A stretch of DNA of 23,907 nucleotides, taken from positions 1-23,907 of IMG/VR virus record IMGVR_UViG_3300044972_000585. The stretch is one strand, 5' to 3'. Under the pieces are notes generated by a model. The model had not been told where the DNA came from. It searched no databases and saw nothing but the letters and a program-made list of their open reading frames with translations. The translations under genes were made by a program, and so were the position numbers. Shown in pieces: positions 8,954-16,293 of this stretch (its first letter is position 1; every line of letters starts with the position of its first letter). The stretch is from a virus.

Positions 8954-10576
8954 TTAGAATGGTAAGTAGAATGGTCTATATGGAACTTGTTTTAATTCAA
9001 TAGTGTATTGGAATATTCTTTCATACTTTTGTAGATATTCTTTTACTTCTTTATTTTGGACGGTCACCGGTATTAAATATGGATAAATGGCACTTTGATT
9101 TTCTGCTGGCATCCAATCATCCATAATTTGATAAACATAAGGGGACATCAATAATTCCTCAATAACAACTGTATCATTTTGATAAACGAAGCCAGAATCA
9201 ATTGTTACTAATTCTGCCGCATCACCATAGAATACGGTCTCACTTGAATCGTATGATTGTCTATTCCAATATTTTGTGTTTAATGACTTTTGTTGATTAT
9301 AAACTTTTTTACTTAACCCATAACTCTTTGAGTATTTCTTTGTAAATGTATATGTGTCCCATACTCCTTGACGATTCATAAATAAGAATGATACAGGATT
9401 ATTGAAACACTCTTCACCTACCATTTTGTATTGGACTATTTCACTCACACCAAATGTATCATAATCAATTTCAGAACAAGCAGAACCAAGATAAATTGCC
9501 ACATCAGAATCAGCCCTTAAATTAGGGTTTGCCTTGAATATACCATAAGCTATTCTTTGAGATAGATAAGAATAAGGTGGAGCAGTTTGTGCGTTTGTTC
9601 TTGTTGTATATGAAATTGGATAAGATGTAATTACATCGTAATTATATTGATTATTAGTTTCAGTTTTTTGTAGGTAGTTGATTGCTGCCACATTATCTGT
9701 GTTGTTGAATAATGGATTACCACCATACATAAATCCAACGATGATAGGACATTTATAATAATGTGTTCTAAATCTTGTTTGATAAACTTGTGAAGACAAT
9801 ATAGTCATTGGGATTGTTTGACTACCATAAGCGGACATAAATAATCCTGGTGTTGTCTGTCCCATATCATAAGCATAAACATCTGTATTAAGATAGTTGT
9901 ATTGTCCGTTTAAGTTATTACCTGAATAATAATATTTTTGTGATAATGATTTGTTCTCTTGAACTCCAGGCCATATCATAATTCCATAAGGTTGTCCGGC
10001 TGCTGATGTTACACCAAATGAACCGGTAAATCCTGTATAAATATTATAGTTAGTTGGAACAGATACAACAGTATTACCATTTCCATCTGTGTATTGAACC
10101 CCAAATACTAAACGATATTCATTTATTTGGTATATGTTTTGGAAACCTTCAACACCACCATTAAAACCATTTGAATATGATATTGTTGATGTTCTATTAC
10201 TTACTATGGTTGCTTGTGATGTATTGGCAGAATATGTTGTTCCACTTGAATCAGTTACTAATACACCGAAAGGACTTGGAGTGCTATTATAAACCATCCC
10301 CAAGTTTCTTGGGTTGGGGTCAGTTAAATTATAAATGATTGTCTCAACACTAAAGATACAATTACCAAATTGATTAGATGGGATAAGTAATCTTCCTACT
10401 TTACCATAATCCTGTGTTGAGCCAGAATCATTTTGGTATGGATTTTTATAGACATCAACAACTAATCTAATATCTGTATAGGCAGAATAATCATTTAACA
10501 CAACATTCCAAGTATGGTCTGCGTGTGTTGGAGTTACTCCTAAAGGTGATTGTCTTATGGTTAGTTCTAAACTCAT
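8954..10576 (-). CDS. Phage tail structural protein (540 aa), unassigned
   Basis: The protein is Tyr/Asn/Thr-rich and beta-type throughout. There is no transmembrane segment, coiled coil or signal peptide. A segment near residue 400 (VSFLFMNRQGVWDTYTF) followed by KKYSKSYGLSKKVYNQ is a pattern I associate with conserved tail proteins found next to the large hub-like protein in Bacteroidota phages. Its start overlaps the stop of the upstream gene by four bases (ATGA), and it ends three bases before the 1155-residue gene, so all three are surely co-translated. It could be a distal tail or baseplate component. No catalytic motif is visible. Confidence is good that it is structural and low for any specific role. 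Confidence 0.6.
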   Translation of the reverse strand: MSLELTIRQSPLGVTPTHADHTWNVVLNDYSAYTDIRLVVDVYKNPYQNDSGSTQDYGKVGRLLIPSNQFGNCIFSVETIIYNLTDPNPRNLGMVYNSTPSPFGVLVTDSSGTTYSANTSQATIVSNRTSTISYSNGFNGGVEGFQNIYQINEYRLVFGVQYTDGNGNTVVSVPTNYNIYTGFTGSFGVTSAAGQPYGIMIWPGVQENKSLSQKYYYSGNNLNGQYNYLNTDVYAYDMGQTTPGLFMSAYGSQTIPMTILSSQVYQTRFRTHYYKCPIIVGFMYGGNPLFNNTDNVAAINYLQKTETNNQYNYDVITSYPISYTTRTNAQTAPPYSYLSQRIAYGIFKANPNLRADSDVAIYLGSACSEIDYDTFGVSEIVQYKMVGEECFNNPVSFLFMNRQGVWDTYTFTKKYSKSYGLSKKVYNQQKSLNTKYWNRQSYDSSETVFYGDAAELVTIDSGFVYQNDTVVIEELLMSPYVYQIMDDWMPAENQSAIYPYLIPVTVQNKEVKEYLQKYERIFQYTIELKQVPYRPFYLPF

Positions 10577-11139
10577 ATCTTACTTGGTATTTCTTTTTCT
10601 ATTGTTACTTCAATAAACTTATTTATATCTTCTCCCATCGCTTCATATAATTCGTTGTATGCTTCAGTCAAAGTTGGTGGTAGATTTGTGGGTAAATTAT
10701 TAAATGTGTCTTCCAAGTCATCTAACCCTTTATCATAAATATTTGCGGGGCGAATACCATACTTAAATATATTTTTTTGGATGGCGAACGCAAAAGATAA
10801 ATTGGGAATAAATCTACCCTTTTTATTTCTTCCTCTTATCCCTCTTAATGAAATCCATTTTAATAATGCTTTAATTGGAACTTTCTTTTTTCCAATTTTC
10901 CTACCTTGATTTACATACTTAAAATAATCGGCATAACTTATTTCTAATACTGCCCCATTTTTTGTTTGGACTACCTCTGCTGATATTGAGTTGTATAAAT
11001 TACCAGACGCATATTTATCCCCATCACCCTTAACATCAGGATTTCCATAAGGATAAATCTTTTCTTTGATTTTTTGTTTTAATTGTTTAACAAATAAATC
11101 ACCAAGATGTTGTAATGCTTCGTCTGTATATTCCCACAT
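10573..11139 (-). CDS. HK97 gp10-like tail completion / head-tail joining protein
   Basis: This 188-residue basic protein contains YASGNLYNSI (about 44-53), a YADYFKYVNQGRKIGKKKVP stretch (about 69-88) and ALLKWISLRGI, then AFAIQKNIFKYGIRPANIYDKG. The order of SG-L-SI, Y-Y-V-N-GR and a C-terminal I-G-P-A-x-I/F motif is typical of the HK97 gp10-like family of small head-tail connection or tail-completion proteins, which cap the tail tube or bind the connector. Size fits the family (about 120-190 residues). It follows a 64-residue gene after two bases and overlaps the next gene by four bases. Separation from the portal and capsid genes is unusual for this family. Confidence 0.6.
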   Translation of the reverse strand: MWEYTDEALQHLGDLFVKQLKQKIKEKIYPYGNPDVKGDGDKYASGNLYNSISAEVVQTKNGAVLEISYADYFKYVNQGRKIGKKKVPIKALLKWISLRGIRGRNKKGRFIPNLSFAFAIQKNIFKYGIRPANIYDKGLDDLEDTFNNLPTNLPPTLTEAYNELYEAMGEDINKFIEVTIEKEIPSKI

Positions 11140-11141
11140 AA

Positions 11142-11336
11142 TTATTCTTCAATAGAGACCTCTGGTTTAAGTTCTATGTTGTAATGGGACATAGCGTCCT
11201 CTTTGGAATTAAACTCGTCCCAGCCTACATTTATACCCTCTGGTGTGTAAGCAATTTCTACCTCCATCATATTACGAGGTTCTTTTGTTGTGATGTCTAA
11301 ATAATCACCCTCTTCTATAAATAATTTGTATATCAT
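11142..11336 (-). CDS. Small acidic protein (64 aa), unknown
   Basis: A short ORF fitted tightly between two structural genes, one base after the leucine-rich fibre gene and two bases before the gp10-like gene. The product is acidic and soluble, with no Cys and no membrane segment. It starts MIYKLFIEEGDYLDITT. No family is recognised. A small accessory role in tail assembly, or a chaperone for the upstream fibre, is possible from position alone. The start is forced by the one-base gap to the upstream stop. Confidence 0.6.
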   Translation of the reverse strand: MIYKLFIEEGDYLDITTKEPRNMMEVEIAYTPEGINVGWDEFNSKEDAMSHYNIELKPEVSIEE

Positions 11337-11337
11337 A

Positions 11338-13509
11338 TTATCCTGTTATAGTCCAACCTTTACCTGTTGCGATTGCTCGTTCAGGTGCGGTAAGTGCTGC
11401 TGCTCCGGTTGCTCCGGTAATGTTTATTGTTTTTGCTGTTACTGTTGGTAAGTCGTTGAATACTTGAACGAGTGCTGCTTGTGATAAATCTGTATAAGAA
11501 ATATTGATTTGTGGTGATGTTCCTGCGTATTGTCCCGCCCCATTATTTCTTATTCTTAATGTGTTAAGTAGATTTTTAACTGTAGCAGTTCCTGCTAAAT
11601 CTAATTTACTAAACTTCATATAAAAATCTAAAGATAATAGTTGTGGGGAACCAGTAGTTAAAGTTGTTCCATCAGCATAATTGGTTGATGCCGTTGATGG
11701 ATTACCTAACTTATCAACATTATTTATTGTCTTTAATGAAGGACAATTAGCAAATGTGCTGGCAAATGATATAAATAATCCTGTTGTCTGTGTTGTTGGT
11801 AATGTTAAAGTTTCTAATGATAAACACCTTGATAATAAACCGGGCATCAACATACTTGTATTTGTTGTTGGTGGTAAAGTTATAGTTTTTAATAAATAAC
11901 AATTTACGAATGCGGTATTCATTTGAGCTAAAGTATTCATATTTGGAAATGATACACTTGTTAAATTAAAACAACCATTAAAAATATTTTGTATATTCGT
12001 GCAACTATTCATATCAGATGTTGGTAATACAATAGTTTCTAATGAATTATTGGATAAACACATACCTAACATAGTAGTAACCAATGGCATACTTGATGGT
12101 AAAGTTATTGAACGAATATTATAACAATTTTGGAATGTCTGTGATAATGAAGTGCAAGCACTTAATGATGTTGGAAGTATAACTGAATTAAGATTCCAAC
12201 AATTACTAAATGTTGTTGCTAATGTTGTTATATTATAACTTGATGGTATTTCCACTTTTGATAAACCATAATTTGTATTAAAAGTTGAGGTCATATCTAT
12301 TGTTGCCCCTACTGTTGTTGGTAATGTTATTTCTTGTAAATTAGCAGCATTAAAAGTAGAAACCATACTTGTTAGTGATGGCATAGATGTTGGCATTATA
12401 CAAGTTGATAATGAACTACACCCTTGAAACATACTTGCTAATGTTGAAGCATTAAAGTTTGTAGGAAAAATAAATGATTTAAGATTGATACAATTCTGAA
12501 ACATAGAAGTAGTTGTAAATACAGTTCCCGCCACCACAGTTGTAGGCATCTTTACATATTCTAATGAACTACACCCTATAAACATACTTGATAAATCTAT
12601 TGTTGTTGCCCCCGATGTAAATGATGGTATTTCTATTGTAATTAAACTACGACAATTAAAAAATGTTGAATTATAACTTGTTGATACTGGTAATGCTGGT
12701 AATTTAATTGATGTTAAATTATAACACTGATAAAAAAGATTTATAATATTTGTTGTGGCATTCATACTTGAGGGAAATGTTGCCCCTGTTAAAGAACTAC
12801 ACCCTATAAATGTTCCATTCATACTTGTAGGGTTTAGGTCTTGTGGTAATGTTATTTCTTGTAATGAAACACACGCTTCAAATGTTCTTAACATAGAACC
12901 AACATTAGGTAATGATTGTGGCATTATTACTTTTGCTAAAGCGGTATTACCTCTTAACAAAGCATCAAGGCTTACTGGTGCGTTCATTACACTTGGAAAC
13001 TTTAAGTATTCTAAATACATAAATGAACCGATTCCAGATGCTGAATCAAAATTACACAAAGACATATTATCAACAGTAGTATTACCATAATATGCTTCTA
13101 ATACACCAATAATTGCTAATCCACTTTGTTGGGTTGGGGTTGTGGTAAAAGAAGCACGAGTTATTCTTGTTCCAGCATCACCATAAATCCTAACCTTATA
13201 TGTATCATATCCCAAAGAACAAGGTGTTCCTGGTGTTGTATATGTGTGTGATGTATTAGTTAAACCGATTGTTGAAACTGTATCTGTTGTTCCATCACCC
13301 CAATCAATATAAATGTTTCCAACTCCTCCTGTTTGTGTAAAAGTTGTTTGTATTGTAAATGCCGAAAATGCTAAATTACTAGTTAGGAATTGAACTTCAC
13401 CAGTAGTATCGGTTATTGTAATCCAATCTGGTTGTCTCGTCCAAGCAGAATACGGACTAACCGGTCTTTGTTTAATATACGATGTTTGATTTGGAATATT
13501 AAAAGGCAT
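11338..13509 (-). CDS. Tail fibre/adhesin with PKD-like domain and BspA-type leucine-rich repeats
   Basis: This protein has 723 residues. The N-terminus has a conserved-looking anchor (SPYSAWTRQPDWITI, about 18-32). A PKD-like beta-sandwich follows at about 50-112, with WGDGT at 70-74, HTY at 88-90 and PG at 93-94. From about residue 190 to 605 there are some 17 repeats of about 23-27 residues built on C-x-SL-x-x-I-x-LP followed by M-x-x-x-F-x-x, the BspA-type leucine-rich repeat known from surface adhesins. The C-terminus (LPTVTAKTINITGATG, then AIATGKGWTITG) is a type I have seen ending BspA-like phage and bacterial surface proteins. There is no signal peptide, as expected for a virion protein. 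It most likely binds a host surface receptor. It lies one base after the 133-residue fibre-type gene. Confidence 0.75.
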   Translation of the reverse strand: MPFNIPNQTSYIKQRPVSPYSAWTRQPDWITITDTTGEVQFLTSNLAFSAFTIQTTFTQTGGVGNIYIDWGDGTTDTVSTIGLTNTSHTYTTPGTPCSLGYDTYKVRIYGDAGTRITRASFTTTPTQQSGLAIIGVLEAYYGNTTVDNMSLCNFDSASGIGSFMYLEYLKFPSVMNAPVSLDALLRGNTALAKVIMPQSLPNVGSMLRTFEACVSLQEITLPQDLNPTSMNGTFIGCSSLTGATFPSSMNATTNIINLFYQCYNLTSIKLPALPVSTSYNSTFFNCRSLITIEIPSFTSGATTIDLSSMFIGCSSLEYVKMPTTVVAGTVFTTTSMFQNCINLKSFIFPTNFNASTLASMFQGCSSLSTCIMPTSMPSLTSMVSTFNAANLQEITLPTTVGATIDMTSTFNTNYGLSKVEIPSSYNITTLATTFSNCWNLNSVILPTSLSACTSLSQTFQNCYNIRSITLPSSMPLVTTMLGMCLSNNSLETIVLPTSDMNSCTNIQNIFNGCFNLTSVSFPNMNTLAQMNTAFVNCYLLKTITLPPTTNTSMLMPGLLSRCLSLETLTLPTTQTTGLFISFASTFANCPSLKTINNVDKLGNPSTASTNYADGTTLTTGSPQLLSLDFYMKFSKLDLAGTATVKNLLNTLRIRNNGAGQYAGTSPQINISYTDLSQAALVQVFNDLPTVTAKTINITGATGAAALTAPERAIATGKGWTITG
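11700..12960 (-). repeat. About 17 in-frame BspA-type leucine-rich repeat units
   Basis: Units of roughly 70-80 bases encode C-x-SL-x-x-I-x-LP...M-x-x-x-F-x-x-C. The first Cys of nearly every unit is kept. The exceptions are the AANLQEI, TNYGLSKV and NNSLETI units, where the Cys is replaced. The DNA units have diverged more than the propeller repeats, indicating an older array. Confidence 0.8.
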
Positions 13510-13510
13510 A

Positions 13511-13912
13511 TTATAATGTTTGATTAAAGATGTTTATTGTTCCTGTGATATTATTACTTGGTGGATATTGAGAAGAGAATATTGAACTCCCATTACTCAC
13601 AGTATTAAATGGTTGAACCCTTGATGTAAGTGCTGTATAAACAGAATCATTATATGGGGTAAAATCAACTATTGATGTTGATGTTATACCTGTGTTTGTA
13701 TAGGTGTAATCATAATAAGTTGTTCCACTATTGTAAGTAAAACCTGTGTAATATAAAATTACATTTGGAATTGTTGAGTAAGTATTAGAAATTAAATCTT
13801 CTTTCTGTATCTTAAATGTTTCAGTTTCTCCTGAATTATTCAATACCAACCAAGTATCAACAGTTGTGTCTGCTGAATATAAAGGTAAGTCGGATATGAG
13901 TATGTCTGCCAT
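13511..13912 (-). CDS. Short tail fibre-type protein (133 aa)
   Basis: The protein begins MADILISDLPLYSADTTVDT and continues WLVLNNSGETETFKIQKEDL, an N-terminal segment that I recognise from Bacteroidota phage fibre proteins, where it probably attaches the fibre to the virion. The remainder is Tyr/Thr/Asn/Ser-rich and beta-type. At 133 residues it seems short for a fibre and may be the anchor part of a split fibre, with the leucine-rich gene one base downstream providing the tip. Its ATG is preceded by a 23-base AT-rich gap containing ATATTTAT, so it may begin a new translational or transcriptional unit. Confidence 0.55.
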   Translation of the reverse strand: MADILISDLPLYSADTTVDTWLVLNNSGETETFKIQKEDLISNTYSTIPNVILYYTGFTYNSGTTYYDYTYTNTGITSTSIVDFTPYNDSVYTALTSRVQPFNTVSNGSSIFSSQYPPSNNITGTINIFNQTL

Positions 13913-13935
13913 ATTTTTTATTTATAAATATTTTT

Positions 13936-15531
13936 TTATTGTTGAACTAATAATCTTTCGCTATTTTCTGTGTTTATGTATGCCCCACTTTGAGCCAATA
14001 ATCTATTACCTGATGCTACTGGACTTGGAGTAGGTGTTGGAGTAGGTGTTGATGTTGGTGTCTCGGTTGGAGTATTAGTAGGGGTCTCACTCGGTGTTTG
14101 AGTTTGTGTAACACTTGGAGTAGGAGTATTAGTTGATGTTGTTGTAGGCGTTTGTGTTGGTGTCTCACTTGGTGTTTGTGTTTGTGTAACACTTGGAGTT
14201 GGTGTGTTTGTCGGTGTTTCTGTAGGTGTTTGTGTTGGTGTCTCACTCGGTGTTTGTGTAGGAGTTCCTGTTTGTGTTGCTGTAACACTTGGGGTTGGTG
14301 TGGTTGTATTAGTAGGAGTTTGTGTAGGAGTTCCTGTTTGTGTTGCCGTAACACTTGGAGTTGGTGTCTGTGTTGATGTTGGAGTTACTGTTGGAGTTGA
14401 TGTATTTGTCGGTGTTAAGGTAGGCGTAGGAGTTTGTGTTGATGTTGGAGTAATAGTAGGGGTTGGTGTTTGAGTAGGTGTCTGTGTTGGTGTCTGTGAT
14501 GGAATAAACGAATCAAATGCGGCATCACATCTATCAAGAGCAGTTTTAACTTGAATTGATATTTCAGCAACCCAACCACCAAGTAAGTCATCGTATTTTT
14601 CCATAAATGGAATACAACTAACCGGTGTATCTAAATAATAATTTTCATTAAAGTTTCCCAAACTATCCGTAACAGATAATCTAAATTGTGATAATACATC
14701 ATCTAATATTTGGTTCGTATCAGACAACACATCAATTTGATTGGCTAAATCTCTTTCAATTATATCACTAACAATAATGGTAAATCTATAATCCATATAA
14801 CCAAAGTTCTGTGTAACCTCTCCTGGCACCACATAAAGATTTGGATATATTGGTGAATTAAATGTTGTGTTCTCTTCTTTGTCTCTTGATTCATTCCAAT
14901 AGATAAAATCATCCATTGCCCCTAAACCAAATGAGTTTAATTGTTTGTGATGGTCGGCAAGTAATCTAAAATCATCATAAAATGTTCTTAAGTTTATTCC
15001 TTCGTGGAATATTGGTGTTCCCGTAAATGTGTTATAAGCCGCAGCACATCTATCAAGATTAGTCATTGTCTTAATTTTAATAAGACCATTCCAACCATTT
15101 GTTAAGTCATCTTCCTTTTCTAAAAACGGGGTGCAATTTACTGCCTCATCCAAATAATACTTGTTGATGAAATTACCCTCAAAGGCGTTTACAGATAATC
15201 TAAACTGGCTAATAACATCTTGGAGTATTTGTAATGTGTCTGATACTGTATCAACTTGGTTAGTTAAATTAGTTTCCGCAATATCCATTACAAGAGTATT
15301 AAACTCCCACTCCTTAAACCTAAAATCATTTTGGACTCTTGATGGAACAACATATAATAATGGATAATATGGCGCGTTGAATGATGTATTCTCTTCTTTG
15401 TCCCTTAATGTAGTCCAATAAGATAGTTGGGATACATCACCTAAACCAAACGAGTTTAATTGTTTGTGTCTATCTGCCAATAAATTAAAATCTACTGCGA
15501 TTGTCTTAAAATTGATGGTTTGACCGGTCAT
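13936..15531 (-). CDS. Tail protein with duplicated N-terminal domain and long Thr-Pro stalk
   Basis: This protein has 531 residues. Residues about 14-168 and 187-342 are tandem copies of one domain. LAD-[RH][10 protein letters not shown] occurs at 18-31 and 191-204, RDKEENT at 43-49 and 216-222, SQFRLSV at 108-114 and 281-287, YYLD at 125-128 and 298-301, and LDRC at 159-162 and 333-336. The IYP-LYVVP and W-x-I patterns suggest a compact tail-completion or neck-type fold. This is inference. Residues about 345-505 are a Thr-Pro-rich stalk, and the last 25 or so residues ([20 protein letters not shown]) form a short cap. The gene starts immediately next to the stop of the minus-one frame of the upstream gene. 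The combination of a duplicated virion-binding domain and a stalk suggests a decoration or fibre attached to the tail neck. Confidence 0.55.
   Translation of the reverse strand: MTGQTINFKTIAVDFNLLADRHKQLNSFGLGDVSQLSYWTTLRDKEENTSFNAPYYPLLYVVPSRVQNDFRFKEWEFNTLVMDIAETNLTNQVDTVSDTLQILQDVISQFRLSVNAFEGNFINKYYLDEAVNCTPFLEKEDDLTNGWNGLIKIKTMTNLDRCAAAYNTFTGTPIFHEGINLRTFYDDFRLLADHHKQLNSFGLGAMDDFIYWNESRDKEENTTFNSPIYPNLYVVPGEVTQNFGYMDYRFTIIVSDIIERDLANQIDVLSDTNQILDDVLSQFRLSVTDSLGNFNENYYLDTPVSCIPFMEKYDDLLGGWVAEISIQVKTALDRCDAAFDSFIPSQTPTQTPTQTPTPTITPTSTQTPTPTLTPTNTSTPTVTPTSTQTPTPSVTATQTGTPTQTPTNTTTPTPSVTATQTGTPTQTPSETPTQTPTETPTNTPTPSVTQTQTPSETPTQTPTTTSTNTPTPSVTQTQTPSETPTNTPTETPTSTPTPTPTPSPVASGNRLLAQSGAYINTENSERLLVQQ
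14018..14505 (-). repeat. Thr-Pro stalk DNA with 49-bp direct repeats
   Basis: About 160 codons of TPT-type repeats ([35 protein letters not shown]). The copies at 14253-14301 and 14319-14367 are 49-base direct repeats differing at two positions, offset by 66 bases. Further partial copies containing tctcact-ggtgtttg and acacttggagt lie at 14083-14205. All offsets preserve the reading frame. The run is open in other frames too, producing spurious Cys/Val/Gly-rich ORFs on the plus strand. Confidence 0.85.
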
Positions 15532-15789
15532 TTAATTTTCTTGTTGCTTCATTATCCTTTCGGTTTCTTTATTGAGGTCCATAAGGTAAGACAGATGGTT
15601 AAGACAAGCCACAAGGGGGAGAGAAGTAACATAATCAATTTGCCAAATCTTGTTTTCGGCAAGGACATTGATTCCTTGATACCAACCCCAAAACGCATTA
15701 AAGCTATTCGGAGTTTCATTATCTCCCACATCACTTTGTTCTTGGAATAAAAGTCCGAAAGTTCCAACAATCCTCTCCCTAAAGTTGAT
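15532..15789 (-). CDS. Minus-one frame extension of the chaperone-like gene (T-like part of a GT-type fusion)
   Basis: The minus-one frame is open from 15807 through the slippery run to a stop at 15532-15534, directly adjoining the next gene's ATG at 15529-15531. Reading the zero frame to the UUA codon (15791-15789) and then shifting back one base gives a predicted fusion of 163 + 85 = 248 residues. The extension contains a hydrophilic linker (SDVGDNETPNSFN), then FWGWYQGINVLAENKIW, VTSLPLVACLNHLSYLMD and an amphipathic end. It looks more protein-like than the zero-frame alternative. Flush packing against the next gene also argues that this frame is translated. A single-base error in the ten-base homopolymer would give the same appearance. 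Confidence 0.6.
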   Translation of the reverse strand: MNFRERIVGTFGLLFQEQSDVGDNETPNSFNAFWGWYQGINVLAENKIWQIDYVTSLPLVACLNHLSYLMDLNKETERIMKQQEN

Positions 15790-16277
15790 AAAAAAAAAAG
15801 GGCTCCTTCAAGATTTTTATAAGGTAGCGTCTTCATTTGTTCTATTCGTTTGGGGAAATCACTTTTACCATACTCTAATCCTTCCTCACAATATAAATAG
15901 GCAGCCAGTTCATTTAAGTTGGCAATTCTATATGCTTCATCTTTCTTTAAGAACGAATCAATATCCACAAATTGACCGAAACTAATTTTTGATGTATCCA
16001 ATAAATTATATTTAATACCATTAAGTTCAATCTTTGGTTGTAGATTTTTCCCTCCTTGATTCATCAATTTATTTATGGTTTCACCTACCAACTGAATTGT
16101 GGCAGCATCTGATTCCATAATATCTTTCTTTGATAGACCGGTAATCTTTTCTATTAGGGACACATATAATTCGTGTTCGTCCAATAGGTCTTTTAATTTC
16201 ATTACATCAGACCAATCTTGAATGGTTGGTTCTTTAATCTCGTATTTCTTTCCTTTGTGTTGAATGTAATTCATCAT
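15552..16277 (-). CDS. Tail assembly chaperone-like protein, zero-frame (G-like) product
   Basis: This 241-residue frame begins MMNYIQHKGKKYEIKEPTI. An N-terminal helical domain (about 1-75) is followed by a beta-containing segment (IELNGIKYNLL, about 83-93) and a helical segment up to GALFFL at residues 158-163, where the slippery run lies. After the run the zero frame continues for 78 residues and ends in a hydrophobic stretch (LIMLLLSPLWLVLTICLTLW) that looks like a shadow of the minus-one frame. Placement at the head of the tail genes, size, and the frameshift resemble the lambda G/GT tail assembly chaperones, which hold the tape measure. The ATATTTAT leader is five bases from the second ATG (16274), which may be the true start. 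The chaperone assignment is inferred from architecture. No diagnostic domain was identified. Confidence 0.5.
   Translation of the reverse strand: MMNYIQHKGKKYEIKEPTIQDWSDVMKLKDLLDEHELYVSLIEKITGLSKKDIMESDAATIQLVGETINKLMNQGGKNLQPKIELNGIKYNLLDTSKISFGQFVDIDSFLKKDEAYRIANLNELAAYLYCEEGLEYGKSDFPKRIEQMKTLPYKNLEGALFFLSTLGRGLLELSDFYSKNKVMWEIMKLRIALMRFGVGIKESMSLPKTRFGKLIMLLLSPLWLVLTICLTLWTSIKKPKG
15789..15809 (-). promoter_or_regulatory. Candidate programmed -1 ribosomal frameshift site (U UUU UUA) with upstream SD-like GAAGGAG
   Basis: On the minus strand the sequence reads GAAGGAG (15809-15803), then CCC and ten T (15799-15790), then A. In zero frame the codons are CUU UUU UUU UUA, so the heptamer U UUU UUA at 15795-15789 sits in the correct X-XXY-YYZ register. 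An internal SD-like sequence upstream of a slippery site is a known stimulator, as in dnaX. A possible stem (ttggaa at 15742-15747 with ttccaa at 15762-15767) lies about 21 bases downstream, rather far for a stimulator. Confidence 0.6.
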
Positions 16278-16293
16278 CTATAAATATATTTTT

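Noticed and set aside
14152-14473. Plus-strand Cys/Val/Gly-rich ORFs over the stalk DNA
   Set aside because: They are antisense readings of the Thr-Pro repeat, which lacks stops in several frames. Composition is periodic and there is no start context.
3518-15531. Diversity-generating retroelement acting on tail genes
   Set aside because: No reverse transcriptase, template repeat or adenine-biased variable repeat pair is visible in the window.
15552-15630. C-terminal transmembrane segment of the chaperone-like protein
   Set aside because: The hydrophobic stretch exists only in the zero frame, overlapping the better supported minus-one coding sequence. It is likely a by-product of that overlap.
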